Source: Arenibacter nanhaiticus (lineage in GTDB: Bacteria > Bacteroidota > Bacteroidia > Flavobacteriales > Flavobacteriaceae). From it: 64,000 nt of DNA. Position numbers and translations under genes: made by a program. Under the pieces are notes generated by a model. The model was not told the DNA's origin. It saw only the letters and a list, made by a program, of their open reading frames with translations, and made no database searches. Positions 27,724-37,025 of the stretch are shown here, piece after piece (within the stretch, counting starts at the first letter, position 1; every line of letters starts with the position of its first letter). The stretch lies in NCBI RefSeq assembly GCF_900141935.1, contig NZ_FQYX01000008.1:62001-126000 (forward strand), written 5' to 3'.

Positions 27724-29397
27724 ATGTATAGAGTTGGTATTTTAAAAAAAATTTTCTTACCGGTGGTGGTCTCCGTCACTTTATTTACAAGTTGTAAAAA
27801 AGAAGGAGGGGGCCTCGATGGTATAGAACACGTTTTGGTGATCGGGATAGATGCCTTAAGTCCCAATGGTATAGCAAATTCACATACCCCAAATATAGAT
27901 GCCCTTATACGGGAAGGGGCTTACACCATGAATGCAAGAGGGGTATTGCCTACAAGCTCAGGGCCAAATTGGGCCTCGGTGTTGATGGGGGCAGGCCCGG
28001 AACAACATGGGATAACAGGGAACGATTCCGATCCCCTGGAACCTGAACTACCTCCCTTGGTAAGCGCAGATGGCACTAAAAAGCTGTTCCCTACTATTTT
28101 TAAGGTGATCCGGAAGGCCGAACCTCATGCCGAACTGGGAACCGTTCACCAATGGGATGGTGTTGGGATTTACTATGAACCAGAACATTTGGACTATGCA
28201 AGGAGTACCGAAACATTAAAGGAAACGGCAGCGTTGGCTGCTCAGTACATTGAGGAAAAAAGGCCCCGTTATTTTTTTGTCCATTTTGATGATGTGGACC
28301 AGGCCGGTCATTCCTTTGGCCATGGATCAGAAACATATTATAAGGCAGTGGCCGAAGTTGACACCTATGTCGGGGAAGTCCTTCAAGCCTTGGAACGGAC
28401 CGGAATGGCCAGTAAAACCTTGGTAATTCTTACGGCCGATCATGGAGGTATCGGGAATGGTCACGGGGGCAATACCCCAGAGGAATTGACCATACCTTTT
28501 ATTATGAGGGGGCCTGGGGTTAAAAGAAACTACCAAATAATAGAATCTGTCAATACCGTAGATAATTCCCCTACTGTGGCTTTTGCCCTGGGGGTTCCGG
28601 TTCCCGAAGCTTGGGTAGGTTGGCCTGTGAGGAGCGCTTTTGAAGGTTACGACGAACCCGCGGAAATATATGGGACAAAAAGTTTTATCAAAGCGCCACG
28701 GATATACCCCGTCGGGAAACATTTTAATCCCTCGGGAGGGTTGTATATTTCAGAAAAACCCTTACTTAAAATGGATGTGCCTACCGATGGTACTCAAATA
28801 CGCTACACTTTGGATGGTAGTGCCCCCCATTCAGGAGCCAATATATACACCGCTCCCTTTGAGTTAGACAGCTCGGTAGTGGTGAAGGCTAGCAAGTTTA
28901 AAGGGGATAAGGAGGTAAGTAATATTCAGACAGCCTATTTTAGGGTATTGGACAATCCGGAGGGACGCGGGATTTTGGCCAAGTATTATTATGGGAAAAA
29001 TTTAGAAAAATTGCCAAACTTTGATAGTTTGTCACAGGTAGGCAAAACCTTTACTACCTATGAAATTACCTCTGAAGGCCTTACCTTTCCAAATGGCGTT
29101 GATCAGTTGGCTATGGTTTTTACTACCTATTTTGAGGTGGAAGTTCCAGGTGAATACACCTTTTTTGTTTCTTCGGATGACGGAAGCAAACTTTTTGTGA
29201 ACAATTTTGAAGTGGTCAACAATGACGGTAACCATGGTGTTAGGGAAGAAAAGGGAAGTGTAGAGCTCAAAAAAGGCAGGCACAAAATTGAGGTACAATG
29301 GTACAATAGTGGTGGTGGATACGGTCTGTACACTTTCTTTAAGGGGCCCAATATCCCAAAGCAGGTGCTTTCATCCGATCGTCTGTACCTTAAATAG
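27724..29397 (+). CDS. Type I phosphodiesterase lipoprotein with CHB_HEX and PA14 domains
   Basis: The 557-residue lipoprotein (LFTSC) belongs to the alkaline-phosphatase superfamily (nucleotide pyrophosphatase/phosphodiesterase type). The nucleophile threonine lies in LPTSSGPNWASV; metal ligands are the D in VIGIDAL, the D/H pair in VDQAGHSFGH and the DHG of TADHGGIGNGHGG. After about residue 315 a chitobiase-C-terminal-like beta domain follows (YTLDGSAPHSG), then a PA14 domain (about 405-557: ILAKYYYG, SSDDGSKLFVN). PA14 is a sugar-binding module, so the substrate may be a glycosylated phosphodiester. The family is clear; the substrate is an inference. Confidence 0.92.
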   Translation: MYRVGILKKIFLPVVVSVTLFTSCKKEGGGLDGIEHVLVIGIDALSPNGIANSHTPNIDALIREGAYTMNARGVLPTSSGPNWASVLMGAGPEQHGITGNDSDPLEPELPPLVSADGTKKLFPTIFKVIRKAEPHAELGTVHQWDGVGIYYEPEHLDYARSTETLKETAALAAQYIEEKRPRYFFVHFDDVDQAGHSFGHGSETYYKAVAEVDTYVGEVLQALERTGMASKTLVILTADHGGIGNGHGGNTPEELTIPFIMRGPGVKRNYQIIESVNTVDNSPTVAFALGVPVPEAWVGWPVRSAFEGYDEPAEIYGTKSFIKAPRIYPVGKHFNPSGGLYISEKPLLKMDVPTDGTQIRYTLDGSAPHSGANIYTAPFELDSSVVVKASKFKGDKEVSNIQTAYFRVLDNPEGRGILAKYYYGKNLEKLPNFDSLSQVGKTFTTYEITSEGLTFPNGVDQLAMVFTTYFEVEVPGEYTFFVSSDDGSKLFVNNFEVVNNDGNHGVREEKGSVELKKGRHKIEVQWYNSGGGYGLYTFFKGPNIPKQVLSSDRLYLK

Positions 29398-29472
29398 CCG
29401 GTTGTTTTAATCGGAAGTAGCCCCCGTTGGCCTAAGTTACTAATGCTAATTAATATAATTATATCAAATTTC

Positions 29473-31959
29473 ATGAAGCCTTTAAAAGATTTAAAATTAC
29501 TTTCTTTCGGAATATTGTTTCTAGGGATCAATTTTCTGGGAAATGCTCAACTAAAAGGAAATGTTTTTCTCGATAAGAACAACAACGGAATAAAGGATGC
29601 CTCTGAAGAGGGCGTCCAAAACGCGGTAGTTTCGGACGGTTACCATGTTGTTAGGACCGATTCCAATGGTGGCTTTTTGTTGCCGGGATGGAAGAAGCAA
29701 CGCTTTGTAACATGGTACCCCAGTGCTGGGCATAAAGGAGAAACAAGGTTTATAGCTATTTCTCCTGAAATAAGTTCCTATGATTTTGCGGTTCGGACAA
29801 AGGAGAATAAAGAGACTACAAAATTTGTTCAAATCTCCGATACCGAAACGTTTGAATATGGGGATTGGGTAGATAATCTAAAAAAATACATAAGGGTACA
29901 CAAGCCAGATTTTGTGGTCCATACTGGGGATATCTGTTACAGATCTGGAATGGATTGGCATGCCAAGAATTTAACAGAGAAGGAATTGGGAGTGCCTATA
30001 TACTATTGCCTGGGAAATCATGACCTGATAAAGGGCGATTATGGGGAGCAGTTTTTTGAGGAGAAATTTGGCCCTGCCTGGTATGCCTTCGAAGAAGGGA
30101 ATACACTATTTGTAATTACACCCATGATGGGAGGGGATTTCCCCCCAGGATTTGACCACGAGGATATTGGAGGTTGGCTTCAGAACTTATTGATGGCCTA
30201 TGATAAAGAGCAACCAAAAATGTTTTTCAACCATGATCTACTTACCAATGGAGACAGTTTTGTTTTTAATAAGAACAAAAAAGAGTCCATTGTTTTGGAG
30301 GACTATAATTTGAAAGCATGGTTATATGGACATTGGCATATCAACATGGTGAAAACGCATGGTAAATCGGGCGTAGTATCCTATAGCACTGCTACTTTGG
30401 CCAAGGGAGGCATAGATCATTCACCATCGAGTTTTAGGGTAGTGGATGTGGACAAAAAGGGCAACCCCAAATCCCAACTGATATGGAGCCATTTGGAAAG
30501 GGAAATCCAAATTGTGAGCCCCCAGAAGAACAAACTAACATTAAATGCGGATGGAAACATAGAAGTGTCCGTCAATGTGTACGATAGCGGTGCGGTGGTA
30601 GACAGTGTGCGCTATAGTATTTGGGGAAAGGAAGGATTTAATTGGGAATCTTCCCTGGACGCTACCAATTGGAGATCCATGACCAAAACATCGGATTGGA
30701 ACTGGAGAGGGACCGTTTCACCTGGGGAGGAAAAGGAATTTCTTTTGGTGATCGACGCATTCCTGCGCAGCGGGGAAATACTGCACAGAAAAGAAAAATT
30801 TAACCTAGATGGTAACAGCGGTACAAATGGATCCAAGGCCGAATGGTTCAATTTAGCAGGTAACAAGGAACATCATCCCGTAGTGGATATGGACCAAAGA
30901 ACGCCATATACCATGAAGTGGACGGCCAACGTGGGGAGCAATATTTACATGAGCTCACCGGTAGTAAAAGGTAATTATGTCTTATCGGCAGGATTTGACG
31001 ATAGTAATGCCGAAAATTGCTTTATAGTTTGTTGGGATGCCACCTCTGGGAACGAGAAGTGGCGATTTAAGACCAAGAACGGGGTTAAAAACCAAATGGT
31101 CATCGCGAAAGAAAAAGTAATCGCTACCGATATGATCGGAAATACCTACGCTATTGATATTGCCTCGGGAAAATTGGTTTGGGAGCGAGATCTTAAATAC
31201 AATAGGGCTCCGGGCTTTATCACGGGGCTGGTTACTGACGGGAAAATTGTATATACCGGATTTGCCGAATCACTTTCGGCTTTGGACGCAGATTCTGGAA
31301 AAACCCTATGGCGCAATACTGCATGGAGCGGTGGGGAAGGCACTACCCCAACCATGACTATCGCGGGGGATATGCTCATAGCTTCCCGGCATTGGGGAGC
31401 AATATATGCCCATAACAGATATACCGGTGAACTTATGTGGTCCAGGGACGATGATGGACTCCGTTATAGGGATGGGGTGCTGAGCTACAGGGACAATTAT
31501 CTTTGGGTGGCCGAACAGGATAAATTTCATAAACTGGACCCCAAAACCGGAAAGACAGTCCATAGTTTTATCACGGGCATGCAACATACAGGTACTTCGG
31601 CCCCTATAGTGTTGAAGGACAAGGCCATTCTTTCTGGATCCCATCCAGGTATAGCCTCGTTTGACTTACATTCAGGAAAAAAGGATTGGGAATTTCAAGT
31701 AGATCCCGCCTTATTCTATACGCCTTCCTATTTTTCAGACCAACAACAGAGTTTGGAAACCACTCCCATTTTGGTGGGTGAAAACTTAATATTTGGCGCT
31801 ATGGACGGCAATGTATATGTTATAAAGGCAGATACAGGGCAATTGTTATGGAAAACTAACCTAGGAGTACCTGTGATTACCTCCGCAGCAATTACTGCTG
31901 ACGGATTTTATGTATGCGATTTCGCAGGAAATATTTATTTTTTTAAAGCAGACCAATAA
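29473..31959 (+). CDS. Secreted calcineurin-like phosphoesterase fused to PQQ-type propeller
   Basis: I start at the ATG at 29473 (MKPLKDLK) because the upstream codons look non-signal. It has a signal peptide and a short EF-hand-like SdrD region (DKNNNGIKDASEEG). The metallophosphoesterase core (about residues 95-320) has the five-motif pattern DTETFEYG, HTGDICY, LGNHD, NHDLL and YGHWH. The second half (about 480-828) is a PQQ-like beta-propeller with repeated blades (WDATSGNEKW, DADSGKTLW, DPKTGKTVH, KADTGQLLW). Two-metal hydrolysis of phosphomono- or diesters in the periplasm is expected. The last codon overlaps the next ATG (TAATG), so the two genes are translationally coupled. Confidence 0.93.
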   Translation: MKPLKDLKLLSFGILFLGINFLGNAQLKGNVFLDKNNNGIKDASEEGVQNAVVSDGYHVVRTDSNGGFLLPGWKKQRFVTWYPSAGHKGETRFIAISPEISSYDFAVRTKENKETTKFVQISDTETFEYGDWVDNLKKYIRVHKPDFVVHTGDICYRSGMDWHAKNLTEKELGVPIYYCLGNHDLIKGDYGEQFFEEKFGPAWYAFEEGNTLFVITPMMGGDFPPGFDHEDIGGWLQNLLMAYDKEQPKMFFNHDLLTNGDSFVFNKNKKESIVLEDYNLKAWLYGHWHINMVKTHGKSGVVSYSTATLAKGGIDHSPSSFRVVDVDKKGNPKSQLIWSHLEREIQIVSPQKNKLTLNADGNIEVSVNVYDSGAVVDSVRYSIWGKEGFNWESSLDATNWRSMTKTSDWNWRGTVSPGEEKEFLLVIDAFLRSGEILHRKEKFNLDGNSGTNGSKAEWFNLAGNKEHHPVVDMDQRTPYTMKWTANVGSNIYMSSPVVKGNYVLSAGFDDSNAENCFIVCWDATSGNEKWRFKTKNGVKNQMVIAKEKVIATDMIGNTYAIDIASGKLVWERDLKYNRAPGFITGLVTDGKIVYTGFAESLSALDADSGKTLWRNTAWSGGEGTTPTMTIAGDMLIASRHWGAIYAHNRYTGELMWSRDDDGLRYRDGVLSYRDNYLWVAEQDKFHKLDPKTGKTVHSFITGMQHTGTSAPIVLKDKAILSGSHPGIASFDLHSGKKDWEFQVDPALFYTPSYFSDQQQSLETTPILVGENLIFGAMDGNVYVIKADTGQLLWKTNLGVPVITSAAITADGFYVCDFAGNIYFFKADQ

Positions 31960-32903
31960 TGAAAAGAATTTTTAAAAGTTTACTAAGCCTGTTTATCCTA
32001 CTACAGGGAATCTCAAATTTTGCTCAAACCAATACCCAACTTAGAAGAGGGAAGGTTCTAAAGGAAAAACCCACTACGGTATTTTTAATAGGAATAGATG
32101 GTTTGAGTGTAGACGGATTAACAAAAGCAAACACCCCTACAATGGATATGTTTGTAAAAAAGGGAGCTAGTTCCTTAAAAGCAAGAGGTGTTATGCCTAC
32201 TAGTAGTGGGCCCAATTGGGGTTCCATGCTTTTAGGTGCTGGCCCTGAACAACACGGTATAACCAGTAATGGATGGCGTGTTAACGACTATAGTATTGAA
32301 GCCACTATTAAAGATGGGGACGGATTTTTTCCTTCGGTTTTTGATATGATTAAAAAAGAGGATTCAAATGCTAAACTAGGCGTGTTTCACGAATGGGGCA
32401 CCATTAGGGATTTATTCAATACCAAAGTTTTGCATCATATAGAAAAAACCGGGGAGATGAATGAATCTTTGGATAAGGCATTTGCCTATTTCAAAAAGGA
32501 ACGTCCCAAATTTGTGTTTGTCCACCTAGATGCTGTTGACGGTGCCGGTCATAAATTTGGTCATGGTTCAGCCGAATATTATCAAGAAATTGGACGGATA
32601 GATAATGCCCTAGGTTCGTTTTATGAAAAGCTCAATGCACTCAACAAAGAAGAAGGTACAAGTGTAAATATATTGGTAACGTCTGACCACGGTGGTGTTG
32701 GTACCAGTCACGGTGGTAGTACCATGGAAGAAATAATCATTCCATGGATATTGGTGGGGCCAAATGTAAAGAGAGGACATTCCATTGAGCAACCGATCAA
32801 TACCTATGATACGCCCGCGACAATTTTGCGGCTCTTGGATGCAGATAGGCACATTCCAATACAATGGACAGGAAAACCTGTTCTAGAAGCCATTAAAAAC
32901 TAG
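31959..32903 (+). CDS. Secreted alkaline-phosphatase-superfamily phosphodiesterase, single domain
   Basis: The 314-residue protein has a signal peptide (ending SNFAQ) and the same catalytic plan as the lipoprotein at 27724: IGIDGLSVDG, MPTSSGPNWGSM with the nucleophile T, VHLDAVDGAGHKFGHG and TSDHGGVGTSHGG. It lacks the CHB_HEX and PA14 domains. It looks like a stripped-down paralogue, about 300 residues. The ATG overlaps the stop of the PQQ phosphoesterase by one base. Confidence 0.92.
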   Translation: MKRIFKSLLSLFILLQGISNFAQTNTQLRRGKVLKEKPTTVFLIGIDGLSVDGLTKANTPTMDMFVKKGASSLKARGVMPTSSGPNWGSMLLGAGPEQHGITSNGWRVNDYSIEATIKDGDGFFPSVFDMIKKEDSNAKLGVFHEWGTIRDLFNTKVLHHIEKTGEMNESLDKAFAYFKKERPKFVFVHLDAVDGAGHKFGHGSAEYYQEIGRIDNALGSFYEKLNALNKEEGTSVNILVTSDHGGVGTSHGGSTMEEIIIPWILVGPNVKRGHSIEQPINTYDTPATILRLLDADRHIPIQWTGKPVLEAIKN

Positions 32904-33034
32904 AATTCGAGCTAGCGCTGGAATACAATTCCGAAACATTTTTAACGGTGGAATTATGGGGCAAGACCAAGCTAGAGAACGGACAAGGAACACCTGTCAA
33001 AGGAAGTTTAGCTCTGGCTATGCAGTCTTTTTAA
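32897..33034 (+). pseudogene. Possible remnant of a gene C-terminus
   Basis: A 45-codon open frame without an ATG encodes ELALEYNSETFLTVELWGK and then a glycine-rich stretch ending LALAMQSF and TAA. It reads like the C-terminal part of a protein whose front is missing. I cannot name the family. It lies between two phosphoesterase genes, so it may record a lost gene of the cluster. Confidence 0.3.
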
Positions 33035-33050
33035 CCGTTTATCAGCTAAA

Positions 33051-33956
33051 ATGAAACAGATGATATCAAGATTTATTTTATTGTTATTTGTTTTGACAGT
33101 GACAGTGAAGGGTATTGGACAGGAGAATTTACGTGTTTTAACATTCAATATTTGGGACCCTGCCGATATCCCATTTTGGGAGAAACACGCCCATGGCTAT
33201 CCTGTAGATCAATTAATACATTACCTAACGGAGGATAATGCAGATGTTCTTTTGTTGCAAGAGGTATCTTTGGAAAAACCACCGCATCAGCAATCATATG
33301 AAATTATTAAAAAACATCTTTCCTCAAAAGGGTATCTATATTCAGCTTTTTACAAACCTAATGGAACTACTGGTTATGCGCCAAATTCGGATAACAGTGG
33401 ATATCCTTTAGCCGTTTTTAGTAGATTTCCAATTGAAGAAACCTTTGCCACCCAAGAAACAAAGGAAAAGAAAATGAGCAAAGGGGTTTTAGGTATTAAA
33501 ATTAGGGTGAAAGCAAAATCATTGTATATTTTTAATACGCACTTATCAATAGGCAATCATACTACCGATGATGAAATTAGTAAAGTAGCATTGCCATTTA
33601 TCAATAAAGTAACGGGAGATGATATGGTTATTTTTGCTGGTGATTTTAACAGCCCACCTGCTTCAGAATACCCAAATACGTCAAAAAGGATTGGCGATTA
33701 TACCTATAGTTCACAAACCACACAGTTTCTATTGGATGCCCATTTTAATGATGCATGGGCAATTCTCCCAAAAGGGAATAAAAAGGGCAATGGGATTAGC
33801 TGTCCAGGGCAAGACGATTATATTAAACGTGTTGACCAGATCTATTTTAGAGGTAAAGGTCTAAAACCCACATTGGCTTTTGCAAAACACAATCTTTGGG
33901 ATACTATTAACTTGGTAGATCATAATGGGGTGGTGGTCAATTTTGTCCTAGATTAA
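33051..33956 (+). CDS. Secreted endonuclease/exonuclease/phosphatase-fold enzyme
   Basis: The 301-residue protein has a signal peptide (about 1-24) and the EEP active-site motifs in order: LRVLTFNIWDP, LLLQEVSL, YIFNTHLS, IFAGDFNSPP, KRVDQIYF and LVDHNGVVV (catalytic DH). This fold includes neutral sphingomyelinases, inositol phosphatases and DNases. The secreted form and the phosphodiesterase neighbours favour a phospholipid or phospho-polymer substrate, but sphingomyelinase versus nuclease cannot be decided from sequence alone. It is the last gene of the phosphoesterase cluster. Confidence 0.92.
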   Translation: MKQMISRFILLLFVLTVTVKGIGQENLRVLTFNIWDPADIPFWEKHAHGYPVDQLIHYLTEDNADVLLLQEVSLEKPPHQQSYEIIKKHLSSKGYLYSAFYKPNGTTGYAPNSDNSGYPLAVFSRFPIEETFATQETKEKKMSKGVLGIKIRVKAKSLYIFNTHLSIGNHTTDDEISKVALPFINKVTGDDMVIFAGDFNSPPASEYPNTSKRIGDYTYSSQTTQFLLDAHFNDAWAILPKGNKKGNGISCPGQDDYIKRVDQIYFRGKGLKPTLAFAKHNLWDTINLVDHNGVVVNFVLD

Positions 33957-34123
33957 TTTTATGCTCTAAAAATCAACAAATACTCAAAGCAAAACAAAGG
34001 TTAATCAAGGGCCTAAAAAATACGGGAAAGCCATCGGGTTTTATTGCCTTCATGACAATTCTATTTGGCGAAAAAATGGTTCTGAAATTGTGGAGTAATT
34101 TCCGATTTCGCTAATAGACATAA

Positions 34124-34155
34124 AAAAGCCTCAAGGAAACTTGAGGCTTTTCTTA
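34124..34155. terminator. Strong bidirectional terminator
   Basis: A perfect 12-bp stem, AAAAGCCTCAAG/CTTGAGGCTTTT, with a GAAA loop. It lies at the right junction of the inverted repeat arm. Confidence 0.85.
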
Positions 34156-34371
34156 GTAGCGGGAACTGGATTCTTTCCTTCGTTGCACTGCGGAAAGGGC
34201 CTTGGGGGTGGCTTTACAAAGAAAACCATGGTCGCTTTGCGCCCGTTTTTTGTTTCCCTCCAAAGCGAATGCGCGCATTGCTTTTGCGTAAAACGAAAAA
34301 ACCAGCTATTGCTAGCTGGTTTCATTTGTAGCGGGAACTGGACTCGAACCAGTGACCTTCGGGTTATGAGC
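34154..34371 (-). repeat. Inverted repeat right arm
   Basis: This is the mirror of 13323-13540. Read on the minus strand it goes from the tRNA anticodon half, through the tRNA terminator hairpin, to a second copy of the tRNA 3' end (GGGAACTGG at 34161). The mixed tRNA pieces show at least two past insertion events at this target. Confidence 0.9.
34329..34371 (-). repeat. Left att core (tRNA-fMet 3' half)
   Basis: The 43 bases are identical to 52514-52556, the 3' part of the complete tRNA-fMet, up to the anticodon loop. After position 34371 the two diverge. This is the direct repeat expected of an element integrated into a tRNA gene, and the recombinase gene is 170 bp away. Confidence 0.9.
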
Positions 34372-34471
34372 TCGATATATAATGGTTTCATATGGCTTTG
34401 AAAACAGTTAAATAGCTGTTATGCAGGGTTTTACAAAAATCTAGGAACCATATAAAACCAAGTAAAACCTC

Positions 34472-34497
34472 AAAATGTTTTAAGTATGTTTTAGGTA
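34472..34497 (+). repeat. Integrase arm-type site, left
   Basis: Two tandem ATGTTTTA-core units 11-12 bp apart. The 26 bp match 52440-52465 at 24 positions in the same orientation. The likely role is recombinase arm binding. Confidence 0.65.
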
Positions 34498-34540
34498 AAA
34501 AAATTTTGATGTCGTATCTTTAACTAACCAATAAGTCAAA

Positions 34541-35884
34541 ATGGCATCGATAAAGATAGTGCTTTGGAAACATGATCAAAAAAAGGATAGTACTTTCCCT
34601 TTGGCTGTTCGCATTACCCAAAATCGAAAAACCCGATACATTTTTACAGGTAAGTATATTTTAGAAGAGCATTGGAATAATGATCTCTGTAGAGTAAAAA
34701 AGTCTTGTCCAAACTCCGCTAGGCTAAACAACTTTCTACTGAAGAAACTTTTGGAAGTTGACAATATTGCTTTGGAGGCAGAAGGATCTAAAAACTTCAT
34801 CTCCAGTAGCGACATAAAAAATAGGGCAAAGCATAAGGGTAGAGCGATTTCCTTTTTCCAATTCGGAGCTCAACGGGTGTTAAACAAGTATCAAGCTGGG
34901 GTATTTTCGGTTTGTAAATCCGATCTTTCAATCTTATTTAACCTACGGGAATTTTTGAAATGGAATAAATTTGAAGATCGGGAAACTGTTGTAAACGGGA
35001 TTAAGGAGCGTAGACGTAAACGTGTGGGAAGATCTAGAAAACCTGGATACTCTTTTGTAGATGAAGTAAGGCGTCAATTTGAGAAGGATACCACGCTGTA
35101 TTTTGAGGATATAAAAGAGTCCTTTTTGACCAATTACAAAATTTTTTGTATTTCATATTTAAATCAGAAAACCAGAACCGTAACGAATCAGCTTGTATTT
35201 ATACGTACTCTTTTTAATGCTGCTATTAAGGAAGGAATAGTGGACGCCAAATACTATCCGTTTGCGGGAGAGAAGGAGCGTATTCGAATTAAGTCTGGCC
35301 ATAAGATTGGTTTAAATAGAGAGGAAATTGGGCGTTTGGAAAATGTGCAACTGGAGGAGGAATCTGCTATGTGGCATACGCGGAATGTCTGGTTGTTCTC
35401 TTATTATTTTGCGGGTATACGAATATCGGATGTGTTGCAAATGAAATGGTCCGATCTTAAGGACGGTAGACTATATTATGTTATGAACAAGAACGAAAAG
35501 CCTTTGAGTTTAAAGATTCCGGATAAGGCAAAGGTAATATTGGATATGTATAAGTCTTCCCAACTATCCCATGAGGACTATATTTTTCCCTATCTAAAGA
35601 AGGCAAATACAGCTAGTAAACGAGATATATTTGTGAAATCACGGAATGCCACCAAAACTCTCAATAAGTGCTTGAAGCAAATAGCTGAAAAATGCGGAAT
35701 TAAAAAGAATCTTTCCAACCACATTGCGCGTCATTCTTTTGGGAATATCGCGGGTGACGCCATTTCGCCTCTGATGTTACAAAAGTTATACCGCCATAGC
35801 GATTTACAGACTACCATTAATTATCAGGCTAACTTTATCCATAGGGATGCGGATGATGCCTTGGATGCAGTTTTGAATTCTTAG
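34541..35884 (+). CDS. Tyrosine recombinase/integrase
   Basis: The 447-residue protein has an N-terminal arm-type domain, a SAM-like core-binding domain and a C-terminal catalytic domain. The catalytic residues are visible as R in FAGIRISDV (about 291), H-x-x-R in HIARHSF (about 394-397), a second H in YRHSDLQTT and the tyrosine in TINYQ (about 428). It belongs to the Bacteroidota phage-integrase/Tn family. It stands next to the left att core and reads into the element, as expected for the integrase of this island. Confidence 0.95.
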   Translation: MASIKIVLWKHDQKKDSTFPLAVRITQNRKTRYIFTGKYILEEHWNNDLCRVKKSCPNSARLNNFLLKKLLEVDNIALEAEGSKNFISSSDIKNRAKHKGRAISFFQFGAQRVLNKYQAGVFSVCKSDLSILFNLREFLKWNKFEDRETVVNGIKERRRKRVGRSRKPGYSFVDEVRRQFEKDTTLYFEDIKESFLTNYKIFCISYLNQKTRTVTNQLVFIRTLFNAAIKEGIVDAKYYPFAGEKERIRIKSGHKIGLNREEIGRLENVQLEEESAMWHTRNVWLFSYYFAGIRISDVLQMKWSDLKDGRLYYVMNKNEKPLSLKIPDKAKVILDMYKSSQLSHEDYIFPYLKKANTASKRDIFVKSRNATKTLNKCLKQIAEKCGIKKNLSNHIARHSFGNIAGDAISPLMLQKLYRHSDLQTTINYQANFIHRDADDALDAVLNS

Positions 35885-36020
35885 AATTACTATTAGGCAT
35901 CTTAAAGAGCCTGGGTTTTATTGAAGTGTCTTATATGCAATTAGCGCTTAGTTTAAATCTCTTCGATTGAAATAACTACATAGATAATTCTTTGAATAGG
36001 TGTTTCTATCTTAAATAGGC

Positions 36021-36479
36021 TTATTCCTCCTTAACCATACCTTCTGAGGTGAAAGTAACGTCATGGTTTATTACTTCGGCTACATTCACAGTTGGTAGAA
36101 TATAAGTATTGTAAATGGTTCCCTCGGTTTTTGCGTGCAAGGCACCCCTTGCAGCACCAATAGTTAGCACCACGAAATGCGTGATTAATTTTTGTGGAAA
36201 TATTATAGAATTATCACTATTCTCAGACAACTGTTTCCAGCCCTTAGCATCGATTTCGAAATGACCCTGTATGCCAATTTTTAAAAAGGGGGCATCTTTT
36301 TTTTTGAGGAAATCAAATTGTACCTCAACAATTAAAATTCGATTTGCTTCATCCAAAGCGAATCCAATATTGGTTTGAAGATCTAAAGCTCCGGTAGTTC
36401 TATACGCTTTATCATTTGTTGCAAATTGTACGGTTTTCAACCCTACAAATGCAAAACCTAAACTATTATAATCTGCCAT
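36021..36479 (-). CDS. SecB-like chaperone of a toxin-antitoxin-chaperone module
   Basis: The 152-residue protein has no signal peptide and a beta-rich pattern that matches the SecB fold. A long strand pair (LQTNIGFALDEANRILIVEV) is followed by a hydrophobic strand with FLKIGIQGHFEI. A helix then carries FPQKLITHFVVLTIGAARGAL, and the end YILPTVNVAEVI resembles the SecB sequence before its C-terminal helix. It follows the antitoxin stop codon directly. In mycobacterial TAC modules a SecB-like chaperone in this third position folds and protects the antitoxin. The assignment rests on pattern and position. Confidence 0.65.
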   Translation of the reverse strand: MADYNSLGFAFVGLKTVQFATNDKAYRTTGALDLQTNIGFALDEANRILIVEVQFDFLKKKDAPFLKIGIQGHFEIDAKGWKQLSENSDNSIIFPQKLITHFVVLTIGAARGALHAKTEGTIYNTYILPTVNVAEVINHDVTFTSEGMVKEE

Positions 36480-37025
36480 TTATCCAGTTGGTCTTAAATT
36501 ATCATCTGCTACGACGGTCATATTAAATTCTTTGCTGGGTACACTGCGTGTATTTGTGAAAGATTTTTTAACCACAACGTTGCTGGCCAATCCCTTCCTG
36601 GAAGTCTTGGGTGATCTAATGAGTTTTGATTTTTCAAGCCATTCAATCAGTTGTGCATGATTTCTTTGGTCTCTTTCAGGATCTATGAGGTCTATGCTAA
36701 TGAACTTCGTACCAAGTGCCTGTTCAATGTTAGAAATACTTTCTAAGGTGAAATTGACTTGCCCTTTCACGATCTTACTCACTTGGGCTGCGCTTATCCC
36801 CATTTCTTTGGCAAGACGTGCCTGTGTCCATCCTTTTTGATCTAAAAGTGTTAGCACATTTAAGGCAATTACGGCACTGTTCTTTTTCCACGAACGGTCG
36901 GCCTTTCTCTTTCGATGGGCATTAGCCCAATTAGAGGTAGGATTATTGGAGATGGACTTCGTGAACTTATCTTTGTTGTAATTGTTCGCCATACTGTTCT
37001 TTTTATGAGTGTTGTTCAATATCAT
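36480..37025 (-). CDS. HigA-like antitoxin with chaperone-dependent tail
   Basis: A helix-turn-helix of the Cro/HigA type lies near residues 65-110 (QARLAKEMGISAAQVSKIVKG). A long C-terminal extension of about 60 residues follows, basic and rich in serine. In TAC systems such a tail (the chaperone-addiction region) makes the antitoxin dependent on its SecB-like partner. Two ATGs are possible: 37025, which overlaps the toxin gene, or 36992 (MANNYNKDKF), 11 bp after the toxin stop; I cannot choose with certainty. Confidence 0.8.
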   Translation of the reverse strand: MILNNTHKKNSMANNYNKDKFTKSISNNPTSNWANAHRKRKADRSWKKNSAVIALNVLTLLDQKGWTQARLAKEMGISAAQVSKIVKGQVNFTLESISNIEQALGTKFISIDLIDPERDQRNHAQLIEWLEKSKLIRSPKTSRKGLASNVVVKKSFTNTRSVPSKEFNMTVVADDNLRPTG

